Below are positions 7,201 to 14,551 of a stretch of 15,693 nt of DNA, piece by piece. A program made the translations under genes and the position numbers. The stretch is taken from contig JAITAD010000057.1 in the NCBI GenBank assembly GCA_031284275.1, positions 1 through 15,693 on the forward strand, given 5' to 3'. The number at the start of each line of letters is the position of its first letter. Position 1 is the first letter of the stretch. The stretch comes from Tannerellaceae bacterium (lineage in GTDB: Bacteria > Bacteroidota > Bacteroidia > Bacteroidales > Tannerellaceae). The notes under the pieces were generated by a model. It was not told the DNA's origin, did not search any database, and saw only the letters and a list, made by a program, of their open reading frames with translations.

Positions 7201-9347
7201 AGGTGACGCTTCCTGTGATGCATATGGGTTGTGCAGGATGTGCCTCGGCAGTGGAAAAAGCCTTGCGGTGTCAGCATGGCGTGCGCTCGGCGGAAGTGAA
7301 CTTTGCGGCTGCAACAGTCACCATCGTCTATGACGGGGCGCAGACGTCGCCGGAAGTATTGCAGGCAGCCGTCCGCGCAGCAGGCTACGACATGGGAACA
7401 GGCACGGCGGATGCAGAACGGGAGGAGGAAGCCGGCTATCGACGTCTGCGACGGGAAGCGGTATTGGCCGTAACATTGTCGGCAGCCCTGATGCTTCTTT
7501 CCATGACACCGCTGATGCACCATAAGGAGTCGGAATATGTGATGTGGGTCTTGGCGACGGCCGTTCTGGCAGTCAGCGGCCGGCGTTTCTTCGTCGGAGC
7601 ATACCGACAGGCAAAACACCGGCGGATGAACATGGATACGCTGGTGGCGCTCAGCACGGGAACGGCCTATCTGTCAAGCGTCGTAGCGGTATTCATCCCC
7701 GCCGTACGACAACATCTGACACAAGGTGTCTATTTCGAGACGGCGGCCGTTATCGTCACCTTCATTCTCATCGGCCGTCTGCTTGAAGCGCGCGCCAAAC
7801 GGCATACTTCGTCTTCGCTACGTCTGCTGGCAGGGCGGCAACCGGATACGGCTACGGTCGTCCTCGCCACAGGCGAGTTGAAACGGGTCAAACGGGGGGA
7901 CGTCCACTATGGCGATATCCTTTTCGTTGCCGCCGGTGAGCAGATCGCCGTTGACGGGACGGTCGTCGAGGGTCGCTCCGCCGTCGATGAAAGCATGATC
8001 ACCGGCGAACCGATACCGGCCGACAAACAGGCAGGCGACACCGTGTTCGCCGGCACGATAAACGGTTACGGCGCACTGCGCTTTTGTGCCGAGAAAGTAG
8101 GCGCCGACACGCTATTGGCAAGTATCATCCGTCTGGTAGAGGAGGCGCAAAACAGCAAGGCGCCCGTCCAACGGTTAGCAGACCGCATAGCGGGTATCTT
8201 CGTGCCTGTCGTAGTAACGATAGCTCTCGTGGCGGCGGGAATATGGCTCGCCTGCGGAGAAGACGAACAGGCATTGCGCGCCTTCGTCTCGGTACTCATC
8301 ATCGCCTGCCCCTGCGCATTGGGGCTGGCCACTCCGACGGCCATGATGGTGGGCGTCGGACGCGGAGCGGAGAACGGTATCCTGATAAAGGACAGCGGTG
8401 CATTGGAAAAGTTGAGCAAGGTGGATACCGTCATCCTTGACAAAACGGGGACACTCACCGTCGGAAGCCCTACCGTAACCGCCCTGAAATGGTTCGTCAC
8501 TCCTACGGATGAACGGCGCAACATCCTTTTCACCATGGAGAAATCTTCCGCCCACCCTCTGGCCGAAGCGGTGGCCGAAGCATCGCAGGGGAACATGCTG
8601 CCGCATCCTCCGGCCGTCGAGACGTTGCCCGGCATAGGCCTGAAAGCGCACTGCGGGGATGTCGATTATCTGGCCGGTTCGCCTGCGCTTTTTCCGACGG
8701 CTTCCCTTGACCCGGCTACGGAGTGGATGGCCGAACAGGGCGAGGCAACGTTTGTATTTTTCGGAACGACAGAGCAGCCGTATGCCGCCTTTGCCCTGTC
8801 CGATGAGCTGAAACCGACCGCCGCCGAGGCGGTGGCGACCCTCCGGTCGGCAGGCATCCTGCCGGTGATGGCCACAGGCGACCATGAGCAAGCCGCCCTG
8901 CGTATCGCCGCAGCAGCAGGTATCCCACACTGCCATGCAGGCCTCCTTCCGGCTGACAAGCAGCGGCTGGTAACGGATTATACCCGCGAGGGGCGGCGGG
9001 TCGCCATGGTAGGCGACGGCATCAACGACAGCGCCGCCCTCGCCACCGCCGAAGTCAGCATCGCCATGGGGCACGGCAGTGACATCGCCATCCACACCGC
9101 CTCCCTGACCATCGTCTCGGGTGACCTGCGCAAGATAGCCGTAGCCCGCCGCCTGTCGACCGCTACGCTCGCTACCATCCGCCGTAATCTCCTCTTCGCC
9201 TTCCTCTACAACCTCCTCGCCCTCCCGCTGGCCGCCGGCCTTTTCTCCCCTTTCCTGTTGAACCCGATGTGGGCAGCCCTCGCCATGTCGCTGAGCAGCT
9301 TATCCGTAGTCGCCAACTCCCTCCTCCTCCGCACCCGCCCGATATAA
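7188..9347 (+). CDS. copA: Cu(+)-exporting P-type ATPase (P1B-1)
   Basis: This 719-residue inner-membrane pump exports Cu(I) from the cytoplasm using ATP. An N-terminal heavy-metal-binding domain covers residues ~4-70, with C15-AG-C18 in MGCAGC. Membrane helices follow. The actuator domain carries TGE (272-274). The ion-binding CPC is at 374-376. The phosphorylated Asp is D418 in DKTGTLT. The HP motif of the nucleotide domain is H456-P457, and the hinge GDGIND is at 609-614. The last helices carry Y674-N675 and M700-SLSS, the set that marks Cu(+) rather than Zn/Cd pumps. All catalytic residues are present. ATG 7188 is chosen because it begins just before the metal-binding domain; the frame is open further upstream but only over ftsX. 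It is divergent from ftsX. Silver export is the usual side activity. Confidence 0.96.
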   Translation: MRSTKVTLPVMHMGCAGCASAVEKALRCQHGVRSAEVNFAAATVTIVYDGAQTSPEVLQAAVRAAGYDMGTGTADAEREEEAGYRRLRREAVLAVTLSAALMLLSMTPLMHHKESEYVMWVLATAVLAVSGRRFFVGAYRQAKHRRMNMDTLVALSTGTAYLSSVVAVFIPAVRQHLTQGVYFETAAVIVTFILIGRLLEARAKRHTSSSLRLLAGRQPDTATVVLATGELKRVKRGDVHYGDILFVAAGEQIAVDGTVVEGRSAVDESMITGEPIPADKQAGDTVFAGTINGYGALRFCAEKVGADTLLASIIRLVEEAQNSKAPVQRLADRIAGIFVPVVVTIALVAAGIWLACGEDEQALRAFVSVLIIACPCALGLATPTAMMVGVGRGAENGILIKDSGALEKLSKVDTVILDKTGTLTVGSPTVTALKWFVTPTDERRNILFTMEKSSAHPLAEAVAEASQGNMLPHPPAVETLPGIGLKAHCGDVDYLAGSPALFPTASLDPATEWMAEQGEATFVFFGTTEQPYAAFALSDELKPTAAEAVATLRSAGILPVMATGDHEQAALRIAAAAGIPHCHAGLLPADKQRLVTDYTREGRRVAMVGDGINDSAALATAEVSIAMGHGSDIAIHTASLTIVSGDLRKIAVARRLSTATLATIRRNLLFAFLYNLLALPLAAGLFSPFLLNPMWAALAMSLSSLSVVANSLLLRTRPI

Positions 9348-9439
9348 TCCGACTCCTGAAATTATTTTCTCAATGCGCCCGCTCTTGTAAATAATTCCGA
9401 ACTTGCACCCCATAAGACAAGTGCATCCTCCATATCCTT

Positions 9440-9485
9440 AGGAGGTTATTCGAGAGTGTTTGGAATCAATTGCAAGTTTGGATGA
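9440..9485 (+). promoter_or_regulatory. AGGAGG ribosome site with a possible 9-codon leader cistron
   Basis: A full AGGAGG (9440-9445) lies 36 bp ahead of the bcs1-like ATG, too far to serve it directly. It is correctly spaced (10 bp) from a GTG at 9456. That GTG opens a 9-codon frame (M/V-F-G-I-N-C-K-F-G) whose TGA (9483-9485) overlaps the ATG at 9482 as ATGA. It could feed ribosomes to the main gene by coupling. The rest of the 9348-9481 spacer holds an 8-bp inverted repeat (AACTTGCA 9400-9407, TGCAAGTT 9471-9478) and no convincing promoter. Confidence 0.35.
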
Positions 9486-10903
9486 CACGGAATGTGGCTG
9501 TTATATTGGCTGGAGGAAGCGGGAAAAGATTGGATGATTCGTTGCCTAAGCAATTCTTGAAAATAGCGGGGAAACGTGTGATAGAGCATACCGTAGAGGT
9601 TTTTCAAAACCATTGCCGTATTGATGAAATCGCAATTGTTTCAAATCCGGATTATTTGCCTGAGATAGAAAGTATCGTTTTGAAAAACAGTTTCACGAAA
9701 GTGAAAAAGATATTGAAAGGCGGTAAGGAACGGTGCCACTCCAGTTTATCAGCCATCCATGCTTATGAATCAGCAGGTGAAATAAACCTGATATTTCATG
9801 ATGCCGTCCGTCCTTTGGTTAACGAAAGGATCATATCGGATTGTATTGATTCATTGGAACATTATGCCGCTGTGGACGTCGCTATCGACAGTTCAGACAC
9901 GATTATCCAAGTAACAGAGAGTGGATTTATTCAAAATATACCCGAACGCCGCACACTTAGAAACGGACAAACACCACAGGCATTCAAACTGTCCGTAATA
10001 AAGGATGCGTATAGACTGGCGTTGCTTGATCCTTGTTTTGAAGTGACCGACGATTGTGGAGTCGTTCGTAAGTATCTTCCCAATGAACCCATTACAGTCG
10101 TACGGGGAGAACACTTTAATATGAAATTGACTTATAAGGAAGATCTGTTCCTTCTGGAACAATTGTTCCGGATGAAGAGCATTGAAACAAGAGATGAAAC
10201 GGTGACATCACGCACCAAAGAGAGCATAAAAGGTAAAGTAATTGTCGTATTTGGTGGAAGTTCCGGCATCGGAAAAGCCATTGTTTCGTCAGCTAAATCA
10301 CTGATAGATAGTGATTTATCGCAAATAGGGGGGGGGGTATATTCCTACAGTCATTCCACAGAACAAGTCGATATTTCCATAGTAGAGTCTGTAAAGAGGA
10401 CGTTAAGAGAGGTCTATTTGAGCGAAGGGCGTATAGACGCCATAGTGAATGCGGCGGGCATTTTGTATAGAGAACCCCTCTATTCCATGGACTACGAAAA
10501 GATAGTCCGAAGCGTTCATGTCAATTATTTGGGGGCTATCATCCTATCTAAGGAGGCATACCCCTATCTGAAAGAAACCAAAGGGAGTTTGTTGTTATTT
10601 ACCTCCAGTTCCTACACACGCGGCCGCTCGTTCTACAGCACATATTCTTCTTCCAAGGCCGCTATCGTAAATCTTGTACAGGCCCTAAATGAAGAATGGT
10701 ACGAGAGTAACGTACGCATAAACTGTATCAATCCTGAGAGAACGAAAACACCCATGAGAGTGAAAAATTTTGGTATTGAACCGGAAGATACATTGCTGAG
10801 TCCTGAAACAGTAGCCGCAGTAGCGTTGAATACCTTGTTCTCCTCTGTGAGTGGCGAGGTTATTGATGTAAAATTGAAAAAGTTGAATCATGCTGATAGG
10901 TAA
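9482..10903 (+). CDS. bcs1: Bifunctional CDP-ribitol pyrophosphorylase / ribulose-5-phosphate reductase (Bcs1-like)
   Basis: This 473-residue fusion has the same order and length as Haemophilus Bcs1/Acs1 (about 474). Residues 1-~230 are an IspD/TarI-type cytidylyltransferase: LAGGSGKR (9-16), PKQF (22-25), HDAVRP (106-111) and GQTPQAFK (162-169). Residues ~250-473 are a short-chain dehydrogenase like TarJ-replacing reductases: GGSSGIG (258-264), NAAG (323-326), Ser375-377, and the catalytic Y388-SSS-K392. The family reduces D-ribulose 5-phosphate to D-ribitol 5-phosphate and then makes CDP-ribitol, the donor for ribitol-phosphate polymers. ATG 9482 is used; an in-frame TTG at 9470 is less likely. 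Codons 283-285 are three GGG forming part of a G10 run. It overlaps the next gene by 14 bp. AT-rich codon use indicates transfer. Housekeeping IspD is excluded by the fusion. Confidence 0.93.
   Translation: MTRNVAVILAGGSGKRLDDSLPKQFLKIAGKRVIEHTVEVFQNHCRIDEIAIVSNPDYLPEIESIVLKNSFTKVKKILKGGKERCHSSLSAIHAYESAGEINLIFHDAVRPLVNERIISDCIDSLEHYAAVDVAIDSSDTIIQVTESGFIQNIPERRTLRNGQTPQAFKLSVIKDAYRLALLDPCFEVTDDCGVVRKYLPNEPITVVRGEHFNMKLTYKEDLFLLEQLFRMKSIETRDETVTSRTKESIKGKVIVVFGGSSGIGKAIVSSAKSLIDSDLSQIGGGVYSYSHSTEQVDISIVESVKRTLREVYLSEGRIDAIVNAAGILYREPLYSMDYEKIVRSVHVNYLGAIILSKEAYPYLKETKGSLLLFTSSSYTRGRSFYSTYSSSKAAIVNLVQALNEEWYESNVRINCINPERTKTPMRVKNFGIEPEDTLLSPETVAAVALNTLFSSVSGEVIDVKLKKLNHADR
10328..10337 (+). 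repeat. G10 homopolymer inside the bcs1-like reductase domain (putative phase-variation tract)
   Basis: Ten consecutive G encode Gly283-Gly285 and the first base of Val286, between the dinucleotide-binding GGSSGIG and the rest of the reductase. In the present state the frame is open. With nine G the frame meets TAG 15 codons beyond the tract (product about 299 residues). With eleven it meets TAG about 45 codons beyond (near 10470, product about 329). Both losses spare the cytidylyltransferase half but remove the catalytic Tyr/Lys. No other G or C run this long occurs in the window, and this one sits in an AT-rich gene. Confidence 0.75.
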
Positions 10904-12140
10904 ACAATATCGGCTAATCATAGCTGCAGATTGGCCTACTCGTTTTGTGAGGTTTGCGGGAGAAGCATTTTGTTTACCTCTACAATATCCATTGTATTTT
11001 ATTTCTTTTTTCTTCCGTAGAGATAGAAACAAATGGGTGTTCGGCAGTTATGTTGGTTTTTCAGGGAATGCCAAATACTTCTTTATCGACGTAGTCCGTC
11101 ATCACAGGGCAACAAAATGTTATTGGATTGCACAGACAAAGAAAGAAGCGGAATATATCCGTCGATTGGGGTTCCTTTCGTTTTACAGATGGGGAATATC
11201 CGGAATGTACCATTCCCTGACCGCCCATAAATACATCTTTACGAACAGCATAACGGATATCAATTTCTGGACTTCAGGTAATGCAAGAAGTATCAACTTG
11301 TGGCATGGGGTAGGTGTAAAGAGTTTGGAATACAAAGTTTTGAAAAAATTTGTTTTCCGCAAGACAATCTCCTTGGTGTTACACCCTTTTCTATTCAAGC
11401 GCCCATACTTGTTTTTATCAACCAGCCCACTGATGAACGCTCATTTTAAGAAGAGTTTCCGTATTACGGATAAGGAATGTTTCGAAGGCATGTACCCTCG
11501 CTGCCTCATCTTAAATTGGGAGAAACGTAAACTGATCGATTTCGTGAACAAATACGAGCAGGATTCGACCCGCTCTCTTATCCAAAAAATGGAAGGATTT
11601 GATTTCGTTTGTTTCTATATGCCTACATGGCGAGACGATCAGTCCGATTTCGTTCGAAACTCCGATTTCGATTTCTCCACACTGAACGATGTCATGACCA
11701 AACAAAACGGGCTATTCCTGATCAAACCACATCCGGCAAGTTTCCTGAACATTGAAAGTACATCCAATTATTCCAACATTCAAATCGTAGATGCAAGTGT
11801 AGACGTATATCCGTTACTTCCTTTCACCAACGTTTTATTAACGGACTATTCTTCCATTTACTATGACTACATCTTGATGAAAGACAAGAAAGTTCTCCTA
11901 TGTCCTTTTGATTACAAGGAATACACAACTATCAACCGATCATTGGTCTTTGATTACGAAAAATACATGCCCGGAAAACGAGCCTATACTTTCCACGACA
12001 TGCTCGTTTGTTTAGAGGATATTTCGTTGTTAGACGTTGATAACAGAGATTGGATATTGGAACAATTTTGGGGGTCTACAACCGCTTTCCTGCAAGAGGA
12101 TAACCGCCTGTTGTATAATAAAATATCCACTTTGAACTGA
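10890..12140 (+). CDS. CDP-glycerol/CDP-ribitol-type polyol-phosphate transferase (TagB/TarF/TarL family)
   Basis: The 416-residue product has the CDP-glycerol glycerophosphotransferase domain (the teichoic-acid TagF-like family). Seen motifs are LWHGVGVKS (His139), PTWRD (245-249), IKPHP (278-282) and LLTDYSSIYYDY (317-326), the set that forms the active site and CDP-binding pocket in this family. A basic, hydrophobic N-terminal segment (LPLQYPLYFISFFFRRDR, ~29-46) may hold it at the inner membrane. Its start lies inside the end of the bcs1-like gene (14-bp overlap), so it is very likely translated with it. It therefore probably uses the CDP-ribitol made upstream to add ribitol phosphate, once or repeatedly, to a lipid-linked or lipopolysaccharide glycan. 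A glycerol-phosphate substrate cannot be excluded. No flippase, ABC exporter or other sugar transferase accompanies it here. Confidence 0.88.
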   Translation: MLIGKQYRLIIAADWPTRFVRFAGEAFCLPLQYPLYFISFFFRRDRNKWVFGSYVGFSGNAKYFFIDVVRHHRATKCYWIAQTKKEAEYIRRLGFLSFYRWGISGMYHSLTAHKYIFTNSITDINFWTSGNARSINLWHGVGVKSLEYKVLKKFVFRKTISLVLHPFLFKRPYLFLSTSPLMNAHFKKSFRITDKECFEGMYPRCLILNWEKRKLIDFVNKYEQDSTRSLIQKMEGFDFVCFYMPTWRDDQSDFVRNSDFDFSTLNDVMTKQNGLFLIKPHPASFLNIESTSNYSNIQIVDASVDVYPLLPFTNVLLTDYSSIYYDYILMKDKKVLLCPFDYKEYTTINRSLVFDYEKYMPGKRAYTFHDMLVCLEDISLLDVDNRDWILEQFWGSTTAFLQEDNRLLYNKISTLN

Positions 12141-12176
12141 TCTCATAGTTTTCGGGAAAGAGTCCTCACTATGTGA
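12141..12176. terminator. Weak stem-loop between convergent genes
   Basis: TCTCATAGT (12141-12149) can pair, with one mismatch, with ACTATGTGA (12168-12176) across an 18-base loop. It directly follows the transferase stop and lies ahead of the end of the restriction gene on the other strand. There is no clean T run on either side, so termination activity is uncertain. Confidence 0.28.
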
Positions 12177-12185
12177 CCGGCTTCT

Positions 12186-12953
12186 TTATGCGATGTATTT
12201 TTCAAACGGTTCCACAAACCGCTTAATCATGTCTTCTGCACGCCTCTTGGCCTGATTGACAAAATGTTTCAAATATTCCTTCGCCCATTTCTCGCGGTCT
12301 CCTTGAAATGTTTGATCTAAATCACAGACGTGGAACTGTATCTGCATGGCCGCTGCCCAATTGATATACAAACCGACAGGATCGGCGTGGAACAGGCAGC
12401 CAAAGTGTGCATCCCGGCAAACCAGTCGTTCCTTTTCCAATTCCCAATCAATTTCAAAATAATTGATAGTAAAGTTATCAAACTCTTTGTTATCCAACAT
12501 TTTTGCACAGAGGTGTGCCAATTTATAGGCAGATATAATATTGGGAGGTTGTGCTGATTTGGATACATTACGCGTTTTTATATCGATGATCTCATAAAAA
12601 TCGTTTTGAACCACCAAAATATCGGCCGTATCATTTTGTTTTTCCTCAAAAGGATTATTAAGGTTCCATTTATCCGTAGCGTTTTGGCCACGACTTAGAA
12701 GAAACAGTATTGTCGGCGAATTAAACAGTTTCCTGCGAGCATTGTCACCAATCGTAGTAGGGTTTTTACTGTACAAATCATTCAAATATTCGTGTTGACG
12801 GAACGTTTCAGTAGGGAACAATCTTTTTATCCTCTCGTAAACATGTTTGTCAAACGGCTCTCCTGCAGCATGTCCGGATAATGTAGCTGAAAGTGGCTTC
12901 GGTATGGAAGCACCTCTCATTTTCGTTTTCAGATCGGCGTAATCGACTATCAT
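12186..12953 (-). CDS. Type II restriction endonuclease, HincII-like (expected GTYRAC)
   Basis: The 255-residue product is recognisably a HincII/HindII homologue (258 residues). Shared blocks remembered from HincII include LSGHAAGEPF (25-34), EYLNDL (55-60), KLFNSP (75-80), EEKQNDTADIL (103-113), PNIISAYKLA (137-146), INWAAAMQIQFHV (197-209) and YLKHFV (227-232). The PD-(D/E)xK residues of HincII (Asp114, Asp127, Lys129) correspond to Asp111, Asp124 and Lys126 here. The DNA-contacting Gln138 and Asn141 correspond to Gln135 and Asn138. The residue next to the intercalating Gln is Pro136 where I recall Ala139 in HincII. It should cut GTYRAC to blunt ends in unmethylated DNA. It overlaps the methyltransferase stop by 4 bp (ATGA), so the methylase is made first. 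Confidence 0.93.
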   Translation of the reverse strand: MIVDYADLKTKMRGASIPKPLSATLSGHAAGEPFDKHVYERIKRLFPTETFRQHEYLNDLYSKNPTTIGDNARRKLFNSPTILFLLSRGQNATDKWNLNNPFEEKQNDTADILVVQNDFYEIIDIKTRNVSKSAQPPNIISAYKLAHLCAKMLDNKEFDNFTINYFEIDWELEKERLVCRDAHFGCLFHADPVGLYINWAAAMQIQFHVCDLDQTFQGDREKWAKEYLKHFVNQAKRRAEDMIKRFVEPFEKYIA

Positions 12954-14551
12954 TTTATGAGTTTATTCAGTGAATGATTGATTTCATTCAGCAATGTATT
13001 TTCTTTTGTTTCGATGTATTTCAAAGTGAGTTTTGTTATTTTGTCATGTAATTCAACTTCTTCCGGTTTTTCCCAGTTCACAGGTCTAAATGGAATAGTT
13101 GAAATCGGTTTTTCGGAAAACTCAACAATATTTCCTTTGACGATACCATTACATTTCAACCAATCAAAAACACAAGGATTATTCAAATATGCAACTATAT
13201 ATTCCATACTTTCTCTCGTTTCAGCTTTTCGGAAAATCGCAGTTACATCCTGTGTCGGATAGATCCGCTTATCGACCAACGAAAAACGAAAATAGTTTTT
13301 ATTCGAAATCCGTTCTTTACAGGGGACAAAGATTCGTTTTTCGTCCTTACTGAATAATTTAAAGTTCCGCAGGAAGACCCATTCCCAGAAGTTGATTTCC
13401 TTATTGTATTGATAACGTTTTTCCAAATCTTTTTTGAACGCAAAAAAATGTCTGTAAAAATGCGGATACTTTTCCTGTACTTCCTCTGCCGACATCCCTT
13501 TGGGAATATAAATGTAGGGTGTGATTTTAGTTGTAAAATAAGGGGATAAATCTCTGGCTTTTATGACTTTGATTATCGCTCGGCGTTCCAGTTCATTCAA
13601 AGGGTCTCCATTTACTTGGAAAGCCTTATCTAACCCGCTGACCAACCCATTACCAATATCGCAATATTCACCGATGGTGTGAAAATCCTGTTTATCCTTC
13701 TCCGTGTCGAACAAGGAAAGAATAGGATTTGTAACACTCGCTTTTCTGCAACTTCTTTCAAATGTCCTCAGATCATCCTGAATCTCTACGGGCTGTAAAA
13801 TCCATCTTTCGTTGTACTTGAACTGAGGGACCTCAAAAAAGTCAGCACTTGCAAAATATTGCCTGTTTTTCAGTTTATCCAATACTTCAACAGTTAGCTT
13901 TTGATTGGCATGATATTTTGCAACTTTGATATTGTCGGCTTTCCGACCGCCTTTGATGTACTTGAAAATAATGATAGATACTGTCACTTTGTCGAATATC
14001 GGCGTTTCATTGAAGTGATAAATCTCCTCAAAATAACCGTTAGCAACCATATAATTCCGTAATACTGAAGAATGGGTTGTATTCATCCAATATTCGGGAC
14101 AAATAAATATCAGTTGCCCGTTATCTTTCAGTAACTCGATGGATTTCAGAAGAAAAATATAAAGATAATCACATAACGCGTTACAATATTTGTTCCAAAG
14201 CGGATTTGTAGCAAGCTCTTGTTTCAGCTTCTCTTCAAGATTTTTCCAACGGATGTAAGGAGGATTACCAATAATCAAATCATATTTTTCCTGAATACTT
14301 GCCGACACATAACTTTCGTACTTCACATTCGTAAAACCTCGTGACAAATCTTTATCAATTTCGTATCCCGTAAGGTTTTTAACTCCTCTCTTCTGCAACA
14401 AATCAAGGAAAACACCCTGACCGCAAGATGGTTCCAAGACTTTAGATTCCGGCGTAATATTCGCCATGCCAATCATAAAATCGGCTATCGGTTCAGGCGT
14501 AAAATACTGCCCAAACTTGTTTTTAATCTGCCGTTTATCCGATTTTTTCAT
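12950..14551 (-). CDS. Adenine-N6 DNA methyltransferase, HincII-type partner (gamma class)
   Basis: The 533-residue enzyme methylates adenine in the site cut by the neighbouring nuclease, protecting host DNA. Visible motifs, in gamma-class order, are GQYFTPE (14-20, motif X), VLEPSCGQGVFLD (38-50, S-adenosylmethionine-binding motif I), YEID (63-66, motif II) and IIGNPPYIRW (93-102, catalytic motif IV NPPY). The C-terminal part, about residues 290-500, would hold the target-recognition domain. ATG 14551 is chosen; the frame could extend 22 codons to a TTG at 14617, but that stretch is not family-like and lacks an ATG. No controller protein gene or vsr-like nuclease is present. The 4-bp overlap with the nuclease gene makes methylase then nuclease a two-gene operon. 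GTYRAC specificity is inferred from the partner. Confidence 0.92.
   Translation of the reverse strand: MKKSDKRQIKNKFGQYFTPEPIADFMIGMANITPESKVLEPSCGQGVFLDLLQKRGVKNLTGYEIDKDLSRGFTNVKYESYVSASIQEKYDLIIGNPPYIRWKNLEEKLKQELATNPLWNKYCNALCDYLYIFLLKSIELLKDNGQLIFICPEYWMNTTHSSVLRNYMVANGYFEEIYHFNETPIFDKVTVSIIIFKYIKGGRKADNIKVAKYHANQKLTVEVLDKLKNRQYFASADFFEVPQFKYNERWILQPVEIQDDLRTFERSCRKASVTNPILSLFDTEKDKQDFHTIGEYCDIGNGLVSGLDKAFQVNGDPLNELERRAIIKVIKARDLSPYFTTKITPYIYIPKGMSAEEVQEKYPHFYRHFFAFKKDLEKRYQYNKEINFWEWVFLRNFKLFSKDEKRIFVPCKERISNKNYFRFSLVDKRIYPTQDVTAIFRKAETRESMEYIVAYLNNPCVFDWLKCNGIVKGNIVEFSEKPISTIPFRPVNWEKPEEVELHDKITKLTLKYIETKENTLLNEINHSLNKLIK

Noticed and set aside
8175..9095. 306-residue minus-strand open frame opposite copA
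   Set aside because: It lies wholly inside copA, which shows every P-type ATPase motif; the antisense frame has none.
9360..9396. AT-rich inverted repeat AATTATTT/AAATAATT after copA as a terminator
   Set aside because: The 8-bp A/T stem with a 21-base loop and no T run is too weak to call.
9482..10180. Housekeeping IspD for isoprenoid synthesis
   Set aside because: The N-terminal half resembles IspD, but it is fused to a dehydrogenase in the Bcs1 arrangement and followed by a polyol-phosphate transferase.
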